A stretch of DNA of 64,000 nucleotides from Sambucus nigra (GCA_949130495.1 OX422220.1:126053268-126117267), one strand, 5' to 3'. Positions 1-10,726 are shown, counted from the stretch's first letter. Notes: a model not told the origin generated them from the sequence alone. Made by a program: numbers and translations.

Positions 1-1
1 A

Positions 2-1633
2 ATGCGGCAACTCATACAAACCCTTCATGGTGTATCACCTGCGCGTTCAGGACAATGAAGTGGTCAGAGGCAAACTTATTTAATTTCTTCAGGATCCAGG
101 CATACTGAGTCATATCGTAATGAGGAGTCTGATGATTTCTCTTATCATCCTGGGCGAACTTCGTCAATAAGGGCTACAGATACTGATCAACGTATCACTC
201 TGTCTCCAAAAAGACCCATTGCCTTGGAAAGACTGAGTAGGGTGTCTCCTTTCAGTCGATTAGGCCCTAGGAGGAATAGGAGTCCAACTAAAGCCGTGTC
301 GAGGAGTTTTCGACAACCATCAAATTTAAGAGAAGGATCAGCACAATCACGACCAATTGCTCGTCAAGATAGATCTCAGGAAGCTACTTCGGAGTAATCA
401 ATTGCTCGAACTAATAAGCCCGAGGAAGGAAATGATGCGTGGAAAGGGTCCATTCAGCGGTTGGAGGATAGATTGGGAGAAATGGCTAGGGCAAAGAACC
501 CCCTACAATAAACTTTTGTTCAAGGGACACCTTTTGTACAAGCCATTGTGGATTTCCCTACGCCTTCAAAATTTAAAGCACCTGTGGTGACCCCCAAATA
601 TGATGGAAAGACATATCCTGTTCTTCACATAGAGCAATATCAAGCTACTGCCGACATCTATGTTGTCCCCGACGAGATGAGATGCAGAGCATTCTCAGGA
701 ACTCTTACTGGATCTGCCCAGATATGGTACAACAATCTTCCTCGGGGTAATATTTCAACTTTCTTTGAGTTGGCCGAGTTATTCATTGGCAATTTTTATT
801 TCGGAGCAAAGCCAGTAAAACGAGTAGCGCACTTGTTAAGTGTTAGACAAAAACCTGGTGAGAGTACTAGAGATTACATAACTCGTTTCAATAACGAGAA
901 GCTGGAAGTCATAGATTATGAAGAAAAAACAGCAATCACCGCCTTGATGAGTGGGTTGTTGCCTAATAAGTTGTACTACACTTTGGCCAAAGATCCACCT
1001 ACAACTATGTCAGAGTTGATGGCAAAAGCAGCCAAAATCATGAATGCCGAGGAGGCTATGGCTGCGAAGAAGAATATGGATAAAGACACCAAGGTGGAAG
1101 TCGACAAATCTAAGAAGAAAGAGCATAAGGGCAATGGTGGTGACAAGCATTCCAAGAATAATAGGTCGTCATGGGAAGTTCTAAAAAAATTCGATAATTA
1201 TACTCCTTTGAAAATGGGTATTAATCATGTCTTGGAAGAAATCAAGAATAGCGAAGAAGTAAGGTGGCCGAAGAAACTGAGGTCAGACCCTGACTTGAGG
1301 AACAAGGAGAAATATTGTGAGTTCCATAAAGATCATGGTCATATGACCAAAAATTGCATAGCTCTTCAGAACGAGATTGAAACACTCATTCGAAGAGGAA
1401 AGCTAGCAAAGTATGTTGATCGGGGAGGTGAAAAAAGAAATAATGACCGAACTAGGGACAGGTATAGATCTCCTTGTCGAGCAGAGGAGAAAAAGAAGAG
1501 AGACCATGAAGATGATCTAGATGATGACCCCGATCTTCCCAAGAAGCCCAGGCAACCAGAACGAGAGGTATTTTCCATACGTTTTGGATCATTTGATTGT
1601 AATGTTATTATAGGAGGAGATGAAGGAGGATGA
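2..1633 (+). pseudogene. gag: Tat-1 gag (capsid/nucleocapsid), broken
   Basis: Structural protein that would form the cytoplasmic particle. One frame runs from a possible ATG at 2 to TGA at 1631-1633; it is interrupted by stops at 56-58, 395-397 and 509-511. The N-terminal part is rich in Ser and Arg. The retrotransposon capsid region follows from about 540 (KFKAPVVTPKYDGKTYP, then AEEAMAAKK near 1050). A zinc-binding-like motif CEFHKDHGHMTKNC lies at about 1317-1358, followed by the acidic, Lys-rich tail (DHEDDLDDDPDLPKKP). The same motifs occur in Tat-2 gag. Whether the ATG at 2 is the true start cannot be told because the leader is outside the window. The frame continues past the terminal TGA toward protease until a one-base loss near 1803 shifts it. 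Confidence 0.88.
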
Positions 1634-2406
1634 TATCTTACTGTAGAAAGAAAGGCTTACCTCGGAGAGGCTCAAGCTTGCTCGTACATTCAACGAATAA
1701 ATTTGGCTGAAGAGGATCTCCCGAGGAAGGTAAACAAAGAAAAGCTGGTCATCGGGTTTTCAAAAAATGACCTTGCAGGTGTTCTTTACCCTCACGACGA
1801 TCTTTGGTGATCAAAATGAGGATGAAAGAAGTAGTGATTTCAAGAGTGCTGGTAGATAATGGTAGTTCGGCCGACATCATGTACTATTCATGCTTTGACA
1901 GTTTAAATTTGAAATTATCTCAATTGGAACCTTATCACAGACCTCTATTGGGTTTTGCTGGCGAGAAAGTTTTTCCACTTGGGACGATCAAGTTGGATAT
2001 ATTCATTAGAACTTGGCCTTCTTGTCGAACATAAAGAATACGCTTCTTTGTGATGGATAAGAATGTGCAGTCAGCTTACAACATCATCATGGGAAGAGTT
2101 GGTTTGACGAAGTTCGAAGCAGTTCCATCTACAGAACATCAGTGTTTAAAATTCCCAATAAATTTTGGAGTAGGAGTTGTGAAAGGTGATCAGAAAGTAG
2201 CTCGGGAATGCTATTATTCGTCTGCTGAGCAAGAGGAGCTTGAAGAATCAAGGAAAAAGACTACTACCTACTAGGTGGAGGAAGGTACAAAAATTGAAAC
2301 ACTTGATCCCAGAGATGAATCCCAACTTGTAAAAGGACAGGTAGTGGAATCTACAGAAAATGTTATTCTGGACGACGAACACCCTGAAAGAGTAAGCCAT
2401 ATAGGT
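1634..2406 (+). pseudogene. pol: Tat-1 aspartic protease region
   Basis: Protease that would process the polyprotein. The active-site stretch reads VLVDNGSSADIMYY at about 1849-1890, so the usual D-T/S-G is D-N-G here; Tat-2 has D-G-G at the same place. Downstream the segment NVQSAYNIIMGRVGL (about 2065-2109) is the conserved C-terminal part. The gag frame runs into this region and is lost by a one-base deletion near 1803, after which the frame of RT is used. Further stops are at 2032-2034, 2272-2274 and 2407-2409; the latter two look like CAG to TAG and CAA to TAA. Confidence 0.8.
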
Positions 2407-2409
2407 TAA

Positions 2410-3123
2410 TCGTTGGATGTTTCAATAAAACAGGAGTTGATAACTTTCTTGAGAAACATGAAGAAAACTTTTGCATGCAGTCATGAGGACATGCCAGGAA
2501 TAGATCCAAACTTCTTATGTCACGAGCTCAATGTGAATAAGGAGATCAAGCCTGTAAAGCAAAGAAGAAGAGTATTTAGTACCGAGAAGAATCAAGCTAT
2601 ACAAGAGGAGGTCGAGAAGCTCCAGAAAGCCAAATTCATTGAAGATGTGAAGTATCCAGACTGGTTGGCAAATGTGGTGATGGTAAAGAAGAAAAATAAT
2701 AAATGGAGAATGTGTGTTGATTTCACTGATCTCAACAAGGCCTGCCCAAAGGATCACTTCCCATTGCCCAGAATTGACCAACTAGTGGATACTACCTCGG
2801 GGCACGAGCTGCTCAGCTTCATGGATGCTTACTCTGGTTACAACCAGATCAAAATGAAACCTGAAGACAGTGAAAGCACTTATTTTATTACCCCTAGGGG
2901 AACTTATTGTTATAATGTTAAGCCTTTTGGTTTAAAAAATGCAGGAGCGACATATCAACGGCTGATGAACAAGGTTTTTGCCGAAAAAATCAGTTGCAAT
3001 ATGGAATTCTATGTCGACGATATGCTGACAAAGAGCAAGAAATCTGCTGAGCATCTAGTTGACTTAGGTCAGACCTTTGATCAACTAGATAAATACCAGA
3101 TGAAGCTCAACCCGACGAAATAA
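2410..3123 (+). pseudogene. pol: Tat-1 reverse transcriptase
   Basis: RNA-dependent DNA polymerase that would copy the element's RNA in the particle. The polymerase blocks are in order: KWRMCVDFTDLNKACPKDHFPLP near 2702-2768 (block containing FTDLNKA), FMDAYSGYNQI near 2818-2850, the PFGLKNAGATYQRLMN segment near 2924-2967, and the catalytic YVDD at 3010-3021. All catalytic aspartates are present. The frame stops at TAA 3121-3123 and continues in the same frame from 3124 into the thumb and connection region, so the interruption is a point change. Spacing to the next domain is normal for Ty3/gypsy. Confidence 0.92.
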
Positions 3124-3786
3124 ACCTTTGGAGTACGAGAAGGAATGTTCCTCGGGTACATCGTCAACCAGCGAGGCATTGAGGCAAATCTAGCAAAGAT
3201 CAAAACTCTTTTAGGTTTGCGATCTCCAACGACGAAGAAAGAAGTGCAGAGTCTTACAGGACGAGTTGCAGCGCTCAATAGATTTGTATCTCGAGCAACT
3301 GATAGGTGCCTTCCATTCTTCAAAACACTCCGAAAAACTTTCGAGTGGAATGATGAATGTGAAAAAGCCTTTCAAGACTTGAAGAAATATCTGGGAACAC
3401 CTCCACTGCTGTCCAGGCCAGTGATGGGAGAAAAGTTGTACTTATACCTGGCAGTATCAGAGAATGCAGTCAGCTCGGCATTGATCAAATTGGAGAATGG
3501 AGTCCAGAAGCCAATTTATTACACAAGTAAGGCTTTTCGAGGTGCAGAGATCAGGTACCCAAAGTTGGAAAAATTGGCATTGGCATTAATTGAAGCAAGT
3601 AGAATAATGAGGCCTTATTTCCAGGCTCACACCATCGTCGTATACACCGACATGCCATTGAGACAAGCCCTTCATAAGCCAGAAAAATCAGGAAGACTGA
3701 TGTATTGGGCAATAGAGCTTGGTGAATATGATATTGTATATGAACCCAGATCGTCATTAAAAGGGCAGGCTGTACAGACTTTATAG
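3124..3786 (+). pseudogene. pol: Tat-1 RT connection and degenerate first RNase H
   Basis: Continues the RT frame: FLGYIVNQRGIEAN near 3151-3192, then the RNase H fold from about 3420. Where active RNase H has a TDAS motif this reads LYLYLAVSENAVSSAL, so the first catalytic Asp is absent; Tat-2 has the same loss (LYVYLAVSESAISA). Loss of this activity together with gain of a second RNase H is known for the Tat lineage, so this is ancestral, not recent decay. At about 3770-3784 one base is missing, which shifts the frame into a stop; translation of the next segment resumes one frame lower and goes on to the second RNase H. Confidence 0.85.
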
Positions 3787-4440
3787 CAGAATTTACATAT
3801 CCTGATACCCCCGAGGAGCAAAAGTTTCTCGCTGACCAACCTGTGGATGTTACAGGATCAACAGACATAAGTCCAGACCAACCCTGGTTGGTAAAAGGAC
3901 TTGTGGATGTAGAAAGATCATCAAATTCAAACCCAGACCAACTCCGGTTGGTAAAAGGGCGAGAAGAGATGGTCGATGAGGAGCGAAAATTGCCAGGGGA
4001 GGATGAAAGAAAACAACAGATATTTCACCGAGGAACTCTGCCAGATAAGAAATTTGAAGACGAGTTACCTACATGGAGATTATATATAGATGGGTCATCT
4101 TGCACAACAGGTTGTGGGGCAGGGATTGTTTTGAACACCCCAGACGAGATTGACGTAGAATATGCCTTATGATTCCAATTCAAAGCTTCCAATAATGAGG
4201 CTGAGTACGAAGCCTTGATAGCAGGTCTTAATTTAGCAAAGATTATGGAAGCGCAACAAGTGATGGTATTCAGTGATTCTCAATTAATTGTGAATCAGAT
4301 GATGGGAACGTATGCAGTTAAAGGAGAATTAATGGTCAAGTATCATGCAAAGGCGATGGAGTTGTTGGTAGAATTTGGTGCCATTCAGTTGATCAGAATA
4401 CCAAGAATGGAGAATGCACAAGCAGACGCACTGGCCTGAC
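3785..4440 (+). pseudogene. pol: Tat-1 linker plus second (archaeal-type) RNase H
   Basis: The domain that would degrade the RNA strand of the RNA-DNA hybrid. A linker (about 3785-4070) precedes it and contains two in-frame copies of the element's palindromic repeat, read as PDQPWLVKG and PDQLRLVKG. The catalytic residues can all be seen: Asp in RLYIDGSS (about 4077-4100), Glu in [10 protein letters not shown] (about 4189-4218), Asp in [11 protein letters not shown] (about 4266-4298) and Asp in AQADALA near 4418-4438. Stops at 4170-4172 and 4437-4439 are both TGA where the conserved residue in relatives is Arg, fitting CGA to TGA. Otherwise the frame is open. Confidence 0.86.
3868..3963 (+). 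repeat. Two copies of the Tat-1 palindromic repeat inside the pol frame
   Basis: Two units of the form GACCAAC...GTTGGTAAAAGG occur at about 3875-3899 and 3935-3959. They are the same motif that is repeated many times after pol between 5918 and 6690, including the trailing GTAAAAGGGCGAGAA. Here they are in the reading frame between the first and second RNase H, and are translated as DQPWLVKG and DQLRLVKG. Each unit has inverted arms ACCAAC and GTTGGT around four bases. Confidence 0.85.
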
Positions 4441-5777
4441 TAGCATCAGCTACTCGTACCGAGTTGCGAAGAACGATACCAATTGAGGTGTTAGAAATTC
4501 GAAGCATAGATAAAGGCCTGACGATGAATGTAATTTCCCTTGATTTAGGACCATCTTGGATGGATCCCATTAGGGCATATATCGAGGAAGGAGACTTACC
4601 GGAGGATAAGATCGCTGCCAAGAAATTGAAGTTTAAAGCTGCTCGGTATGTACTAACTAATGGTGTTTTATATAGACGAGGAATTATGGCAGGTTTGCAA
4701 TGATGTGTACATCCCTTCGTAGTGAAAGAATTGATTGAAGAGATCCATGAAGGGTATTGTGGAGCCCATGTAGTAGGGCGGACACTGTTGCAAAGGGTGA
4801 TGACGCAGGGATACTACTAGCCAACGATGAGGGCTGATTGTATAGCCTATGCTAAGAAATGTGATAAATGCCAACGTTTTTCCTCCGTCCGACGAACTCC
4901 ACAAGAATTGTTGACACCCATAACTTCCCCTTGGCCTTTTTCCATGTGGGGAATTGATTTGGTTGGACCACTGCCAATGACCCGAGGAAGATTCAAGTAC
5001 CTCGTCGTCGCAGTGGATTATTTTACCAAGTGGGTAGAAGCTGAGCCTCTGATTGATATGACATACGAGAAGGTGTACCAATTCATTTGGAAGAACATCA
5101 TCTGCCGATATGGTCTTCCTCATGCCTTCATCACAGACTATGGAACACAATTTGATAACGAGGAATTCGCCGCCTATTGTTATCAGTCAAACATTTTGAA
5201 GGTTCATTCAGCACCAGGCCATCCTCAAAGCAATGGGTAGACTGAAGTGACAAACAGAACATTACTAAATGGTTTGAAGAAGAGGCTAAGTGATGCTAAA
5301 GCTAACTGGATTAATGAGCTACAGTCAGTATTGTGGGCTTACCGAACAACTCCCCGAGCAACAACTGGAGAATCACCATATATGCTGGCATTTGGAAGTG
5401 AGGATGTAATACCTGCCGAGTTGGGTCTTCCAACACATAGAGTGCTGAATTTCAATTCCCCAGTCAGTGATTTAATGAGAAGATGAGATTTGGATATGCT
5501 CGAGGAGGTTAGAGAAGAGGCAGCCATTAGGAATGCTGCTTACCAACAACGAACAACTCTGTTCTACAACAAGAGGGTAAAAAAATGCGACTTAAAATAA
5601 GGAGATTACGTGCTAAAGAAGGTCATTCAGAAGAACAATAAGTTGGAAGCAAACTGGCATGGACCTTACCGAGTTACTGCATTTGTCCGACCAGGAACTT
5701 ACCGAATAACAACTCTAGAAGGAGAGGAATTTAAGAATGCATGGAATGCTGAACACCTACGCAAGTATTATCAGTGA
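4441..5777 (+). pseudogene. pol: Tat-1 integrase
   Basis: Integrase that would insert the cDNA into the chromosome. The zinc-binding domain is present (IHEGYCGAHVVGR near 4739-4780, then KKCDKCQRF near 4852-4880), so both His and both Cys remain. In the catalytic core, Asp is in WGIDLVGP near 4950-4973, Asp in FITDYGTQF near 5127-5155 and Glu just after the stop at 5238-5240; spacing from the second Asp to this Glu is 35 residues, the normal D-35-E. The C-terminal part ends with LRKYYQ and TGA at 5775-5777. Stops at 4701-4703, 4818-4820, 5238-5240, 5484-5486 and 5596-5598 all fit C to T or G to A changes. There is no chromodomain, as expected for Tat. Confidence 0.9.
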
Positions 5778-5917
5778 TGTAAAATGTAAATCAGTTCCAT
5801 CAATATGAATAAAACGATGATATTTCACAATCTTTTCTCCTTTCATTGAAAGTTTTTCGGGGAATACTAGTGTGTTTAACACAATGCTGCTCGGCAATAA
5901 AAAGAAGATGATAGTTC
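5778..5917 (+). other. Spacer between Tat-1 pol stop and repeat array
   Basis: AT-rich spacer of 140 bases after the integrase stop. It has no reading frame of note. An AATAAA-like string (GAATAAAACG) occurs at about 5805-5815 and could serve a sense-strand polyadenylation signal, but this is only a short match. Confidence 0.4.
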
Positions 5918-6690
5918 AAACCCACGACCAACTCCGGTTGGTAAAAGGGCGAGAAAAAACTATACTCCTTTGGTTAGGAGGCATACACTTGCGTGACCAA
6001 CTAAGGTTGGTAAAAGAGCTTGTGAACATAATAGTTCGAACTCAGATCAACTCCGGTTGGTAAAAGAGCAAGAACACGATATTCCTGAAATACCAACTCC
6101 GGTTGGTTAGGAACTCATACTCCTTTGGTTAGGAGGCGTACACTAGCGTGACCAACTCAGGTTGGTAAAATAACTAGTGGGCATGATTGTGCAAACCCAC
6201 GACCAACTCCGGTTGGTAAAAGGGCGAGAACAAATTATACTCCTTTGGTTAGGAGGCGTACACTAGTGTGACCAACTCAGGTTGGTAAAAGAGCTAGTGG
6301 ACACGATAGTTCAAACCCACGACCAACTCCGGTTGGTAAAAGGGCGAGAACAAAAAATGATCAATGAAAGGCCAATCTCGGTTGGTTAGGAAACAAAATA
6401 TTCTCTCAAATGCCAACTTATGTTGGTCGGGAAATAAGTCTATTACATAAAAGTTCTTCGAAGAACAAATATTCCAAACTGAACCAAGTATGGTTGGTCG
6501 GGGATAAAAACCCACTAACTATAGTTAGTCGACGAGGAGAATTTATCGACCTTGGTTGGTCGGACGCATTTTATGAAAAAGACAAAAATTTACCAAGTAT
6601 GGTTAGTCGGGGATAAACTCTCACTAACTATAATTGGTCGACGAGCACAATGTAACAACCTTGGTTGGTTGGAAATTTTTTTAACATTCT
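5918..6690 (+). repeat. Tat-1 array of short palindromic repeats after pol
   Basis: About fifteen imperfect units each built on inverted arms ACCAAC / GTTGGT, with cores TCCG, TCAG, TAAG, TTAT or GTAT. Early units carry the tail TAAAAGGGCGAGAA; later ones end in TCGGGGATA or TCGACGAG. Interleaved is a second inverted unit, CTCCTTTGGTTAGGAG, at about 5965-5983, 6119-6135 and 6240-6257. The blocks at 6120-6230 and 6240-6350 repeat each other at about 120 bases. Tandem repeats in the 3' untranslated part of Tat elements are known as a source of plant satellites. The array lies exactly between the end of sense pol and the end of the convergent antisense gene at 6884. Confidence 0.9.
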
Positions 6691-6883
6691 TATACTCATT
6701 ACTTTATTATTAAGTGATCGAGCAACATTACGAATACTTGTAATTGGTCGATGAACCATACAATAGTGTTTAACAAGCACAAGACAATAGCAATACACAT
6801 TTGCAAACAGAAAATGAAAATCTATCATTAAAATTCAAAATGAATTACAAATTACATGTGTACTAATTATTACATTGAGATCC

Positions 6884-8203
6884 CTACTCTATTGGTTTCT
6901 TTCCCTTAGCTTTTGAAACAGGCTCCTCCCCAGCAGGAGGATCTTCCAGGCAAAGAGGAGAATTAATGAAGTTAATATCTCGGAGCATTCTGACATTCAT
7001 TACTGAAGGAGTATCCAATAGATGCTCGGGACGAGATACTTCGATCTGAGAGTGAAGATTATAGTCGCCAAGGTATTTTGCAATTAAGCTCCGAGGAATG
7101 GCACGAGCTGGGATCCATTCCATGTCCAAGTTATACGGTGGCACTGGCAAGTCAAGAACCCCGGGATCATAATAATCCCACAGGTAGTGCCCCTGTTCGA
7201 GCTTCAGCACGCCCAAGGCATTCAGCCAGCCTTGCTTATAACCCTCGTTATTGGCATTCTGGATACGATCATCTAAGTGAAATAACGCTTCATTGTAACC
7301 AGCCATCCAGAACTCCCTGGGCTGTTTATTAAATTGAAATGTCAACCTTTCAAACTTCTCATGAAAGTTTCTGGCAAGAGCATCCTTATTATCTAGAACA
7401 GATTTTGTCGATGCAAGTTGATCCTCCAATGTTTGGATTTTCTTGGACATTTCAGACAAATCCCGATCTTTTGCATTTAATTGGTACGCTTGAGTTTCCA
7501 ATGTTGACAGAGTACGAGCTTCTTCAATACTACGAGGAGTTATTGATTGACCCCGAGCAGGTGGAGTACTTTGTTCCTCGACAACATCCTGGGCAACTCT
7601 TCCTCGCCCACAAGAACCCCTTCCTCGTCCTCGAGTAGAAGTACCAGACCTTCTCAGGATATCCAACTCTTGCCTTAATTTGGCATTCTCAACCTCTAAG
7701 AAGGAAAATCCCTCATCAGCCACTGGGATTATCGCTGTTGAAGAAGAAGTTGCAGACTTATATTGTGCTAGCTCTTTCTGTAAATTATTATTCTCTTGCT
7801 CCAGCAGCTCAGCAATTTGTCTACAAGCTTCAACTTCTCCGTTTAGGGTCCTTTCCCTGACATCATACCCAGTAAGGAGTTTGTCGTAGCCCTTCTCGGC
7901 AGAAAGTTGTTGATATTTCTTTTCATACCCCTCATGTAACAAGGCATTTTACTCCTTGTACTGAGTCTGAAGATCTTCTAAAGTATATTGAAGATCCTCG
8001 ATCATGTCATAATAAGCCACGTTGTTGGCTACAGCACGATCAAGAAGACATTTTAAGTATTGATATGCCTCCACTGCCTGCTCTGAAGCACCATGGCTAA
8101 GGATGTCGGCAACTTCTGATGCACTTAGGTCTGTGTGATCAGCTTTATAATATTCATGTCATTGCTGCATCAACTTTGTATCATTAGCAGACAGAAGATC
8201 CAT
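6884..8203 (-). pseudogene. Tat-1 antisense gene B, coiled-coil protein of unknown function
   Basis: On the minus strand a frame can be followed from ATG at 8203-8201 (MDLLSANDTKLMQQ) to TAG at 6886-6884 (KAKGKKPIE). Two stops, at about 8157 and 7943, interrupt it; one fits G to A in TGG and the other C to T in CAA. The middle part is strongly predicted coiled coil by eye (EVEACRQIAELLEQENNNLQ, near 7850; KIQTLEDQLASTKS near 7440), with an Arg/Gly-rich stretch (RGRGRGSCGRGR, near 7625). The C-terminal half contains a Trp/Tyr-rich segment (FWMAGYNEALFHLDD, near 7310). I do not recognise an enzymatic motif. It sits downstream of antisense gene A in the same direction, so the two may share a transcript. 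Tat-lineage elements are known to carry such antisense genes; their role is unknown. Confidence 0.7.
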
Positions 8204-9205
8204 CCTGGCCAAAAATTAACAGAGAAAGAAAAAGAAGATCAAGACAGATTGCAGATAGAGAAGAGACAATCATATGGAAGAAAAGAGCTCAAATTTTATT
8301 AGATCATAAGGCAAAGTTACAAAGATATGGGATACAAAGTACAAGTAAAAAGAAAAACAGAAAGAGAATACCGAACAACTTCACACCTTTTCCTTGTCTC
8401 CCAAGACTTTCTCGGGAGGCTGGGACGAGGAGCTTGGTTGCTCGGTGGAAACAATAATCTGGTCGGCTGGAGTTGGGATTTGTTCAGAAGGAGTAGGCAA
8501 AGAAGAAATCTCCTCAGTAGATGTCTGGTTGGGTTGTGTAGCAATGACTTGATCACCCACTATCAGTGAACACTCCTCGGATGCAGCTTCATCCTCTTCT
8601 TCATCTTCAATAGCTGGAGGAGGACCAGGGAGATGTTGTTGAAATAGTTCAGAATCCTTGCTCACCTTCAGTTCCTGCAGGGCAGCAACCCAGCCATCTC
8701 GGAAGTATTTCAAACTTCCGTACTTGACCTGGGTCATCATTGTCGCTACCCCCTATCCCATCCTTTGTCCCAACCAGTTCGAAAGGATTTCTTCACGGAC
8801 ACTTTTCTCTTTATTTTCTCCGAGGAGAGCTTCTCGGATAGAAGATCCTCGGTGGCTTTCAACTTGGCCTCCACCTCCTCCTTCTGGCGATTTACTTCTC
8901 GCAGAAGGGTCAGCTCTTCCTCGGCCGATTTCAACTTATTCTCAAGCTCCCCAAAGCTTGTGAGCTTCTCGGCATATTTTTATTCTCTCTCTCTCCAAAT
9001 CCTTCACTTTATTACCCAACTGTACCTTCTCTGCCTCAGACGCAGTCAACTTCTTTTCCCATTCACCCCTATCCTCATCGTATTTTTAACGGCATTCCTT
9101 CAGAGATTGGGCTAAACCCTGGAAAGCATCCTCTACTTCGGACGAGGAGCTTGAAGCCTTAAGCGCTTCATCTTTCTTCACTATGGTGTTAAAGCAACTC
9201 ACCAG

Positions 9206-9290
9206 CTGAAAAAGAAGGTAATGAAAAGTCAGTGCCGAGATACATATATTGACTGAAAGAAAGAAAAAATTCAGGATAAGAGAAACTTAC
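9206..9290 (-). other. Predicted intron 2 of Tat-1 antisense gene A
   Basis: 85 bases. Donor GCTTCA|GTAAGTTTC and acceptor TTCTTTTTCAG|CTGGTG on the minus strand. Exons 1 plus 2 total 1179 bases, exactly 393 codons, so the junction falls between codons and leads into LVSCFNTIVKKDEALKAS. Read unspliced, the frame ends within about 30 codons. Confidence 0.68.
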
Positions 9291-9964
9291 TGAAGCAATG
9301 TGACGAGTAGCTAGGGATGTCAGCATATCCCTAGACATGTTTTCTTTAATTCCTTGGACTTCTGGAATAGTCCAAGTCTTTACCGAGCTCATTGCAGAAA
9401 TCGGGGGAATAATGGTTGGAACACCAGCTCCACTAGCTTGGAGCTGAGGAATGGCTTCAGAAAAACTGGCTGAGGAGGATTTCTTCAATCTCCTCAGTGG
9501 TACTTCAGCATTTTCAGCCAAAGAACCTTTGGTGGGGGAAATGGTGACCACTTCCACAGAAGTACTTCTCTTGCTCGGAGCCATTGGAGGCTTCTCGGCA
9601 GCCTTTTGAGCAGCAACAGAAGGAACAACATCCACTTTCTTTGTCCCCTTTGGGACATCAACCTTGTTTCTCTTTCCATCACCAGCAGAGGAGGTCTCCT
9701 TGAAGATAGCAGGAACTCTTCTCTTACCCATCTTCTGACTCACAGGAATGTGAGATTCTGGTGAAGATTCCTCAGAAGCGGGCAACGGTTCACTAATGCT
9801 GACCACAGGACGAGCAATAAAGGAAGAGGTATAGCTCCTGTACTGCAGCAAGTACGAAGCAGACCAGACGTGCTCGTCTGCAACCTTCTGATGCAAACTC
9901 CAGATATGTTTCAAATGCTTTATATTAACTTCTGATTCTTTAGGAGTTTTTCTCTTGCTGTAAA

Positions 9965-10055
9965 CTGCAAACAAAAACATATTGAAATGTCAATCATGCA
10001 TTTATTCAAACATGATGAAATCACAATTTCAAAAATAAAATAAAATGAAAATAAC
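9965..10055 (-). other. Predicted intron 1 of Tat-1 antisense gene A
   Basis: 91 bases, AT-rich. Donor AG|GTTATT at 10056/10055 and acceptor TTTGTTTGCAG|TTTAC at 9965/9964, read on the minus strand. Removing it leaves the codon split after one base and continues into YSKRKTPKES without a stop. Short AT-rich introns with a T-rich acceptor are typical of plants. Confidence 0.65.
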
Positions 10056-10726
10056 CTATCCCATTGCCATATGGAGGGCATTTGGGACCCTCATATACTG
10101 CATCTCCAACCAAAGGGGCATGTTGCCAATTTTTTATAACTACTCCATGTTCAAAATAATCCCTGTTAGCATCAGGGAGGTTGACTACTAGAGCCCTATT
10201 CAAAAATCTAGTTTTTAAATAATAAACATTTTCTAAAACATCCCATCTATAACAGTACATAATCTCAGAAATTCCTATACGAGTTCCATGAGTTTGATTT
10301 AACCTATACACCCCATTAACAATTCTCCACGTGTTGGGGGCTATTTTTGCAGGGACAACATCGAAATACTGACAGAACTCTAAACACAAAGGGTTTGGTG
10401 GAAAAGAAAATCCACATTCAGCAATAAAGAGGCTAGGGAACCAATGTCCCTCAGCCAAATCAAAATAACTTGAAGGCTCAGATAGACTTTCTAAAGTTAC
10501 CCAAGAAGGAATAGAAAAGTTAGAACGGAATTTCTCAAGAGATTCGATAATATAAACCATGGTGAATAAAAAGAAATGAAGGATAAGGAAGAAAATCTTA
10601 CAGGAAAAAGGAGATCTGTTGATAAACAAACGAAGAAAGGGATGAACGCACAGGAGAGAGAAAAGCTATAGAAAACTCGAAAGCAAAAATTGAAAAGGTA
10701 GAAGACGATGGGATTGCCTCTGAGGC

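Larger units (their letters stand above)
8381..10560 (-). pseudogene. Tat-1 antisense gene A, intron-containing, gypsy-type 'Transposase_28'-like N-terminus
   Basis: Minus-strand gene. Exon 1 runs from ATG at 10560 to 10056 and holds a domain with the segment YFDVVPAKIAPNTWRIV, which matches in pattern the domain catalogued as putative gypsy-type transposon protein (PF04195). Tat-2 has the equivalent YIKLAPSKLSPNAWRVI in the same position and strand. Intron 1 is 10055-9965 (GT...TTTGTTTGCAG) and joins exon 2, 9964-9291, in frame; exon 2 is Ser/Pro/Lys rich (KKVDVVPSVAAQKAAEKPP). Intron 2 is 9290-9206 (GTAAGT...CTTTTTCAG) and again keeps frame. Exon 3, from 9205, is a coiled coil (EELTLLREVNRQKEEVEAKL near 8920) ending in an acidic tail and TGA at 8383-8381. 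Exon 3 has a TAA and two frame slips. Function unknown. Confidence 0.75.

Noticed and set aside
7078..7889. + strand frames opposite antisense gene B
   Set aside because: No motifs; the minus strand has coherent coiled-coil coding sequence here.
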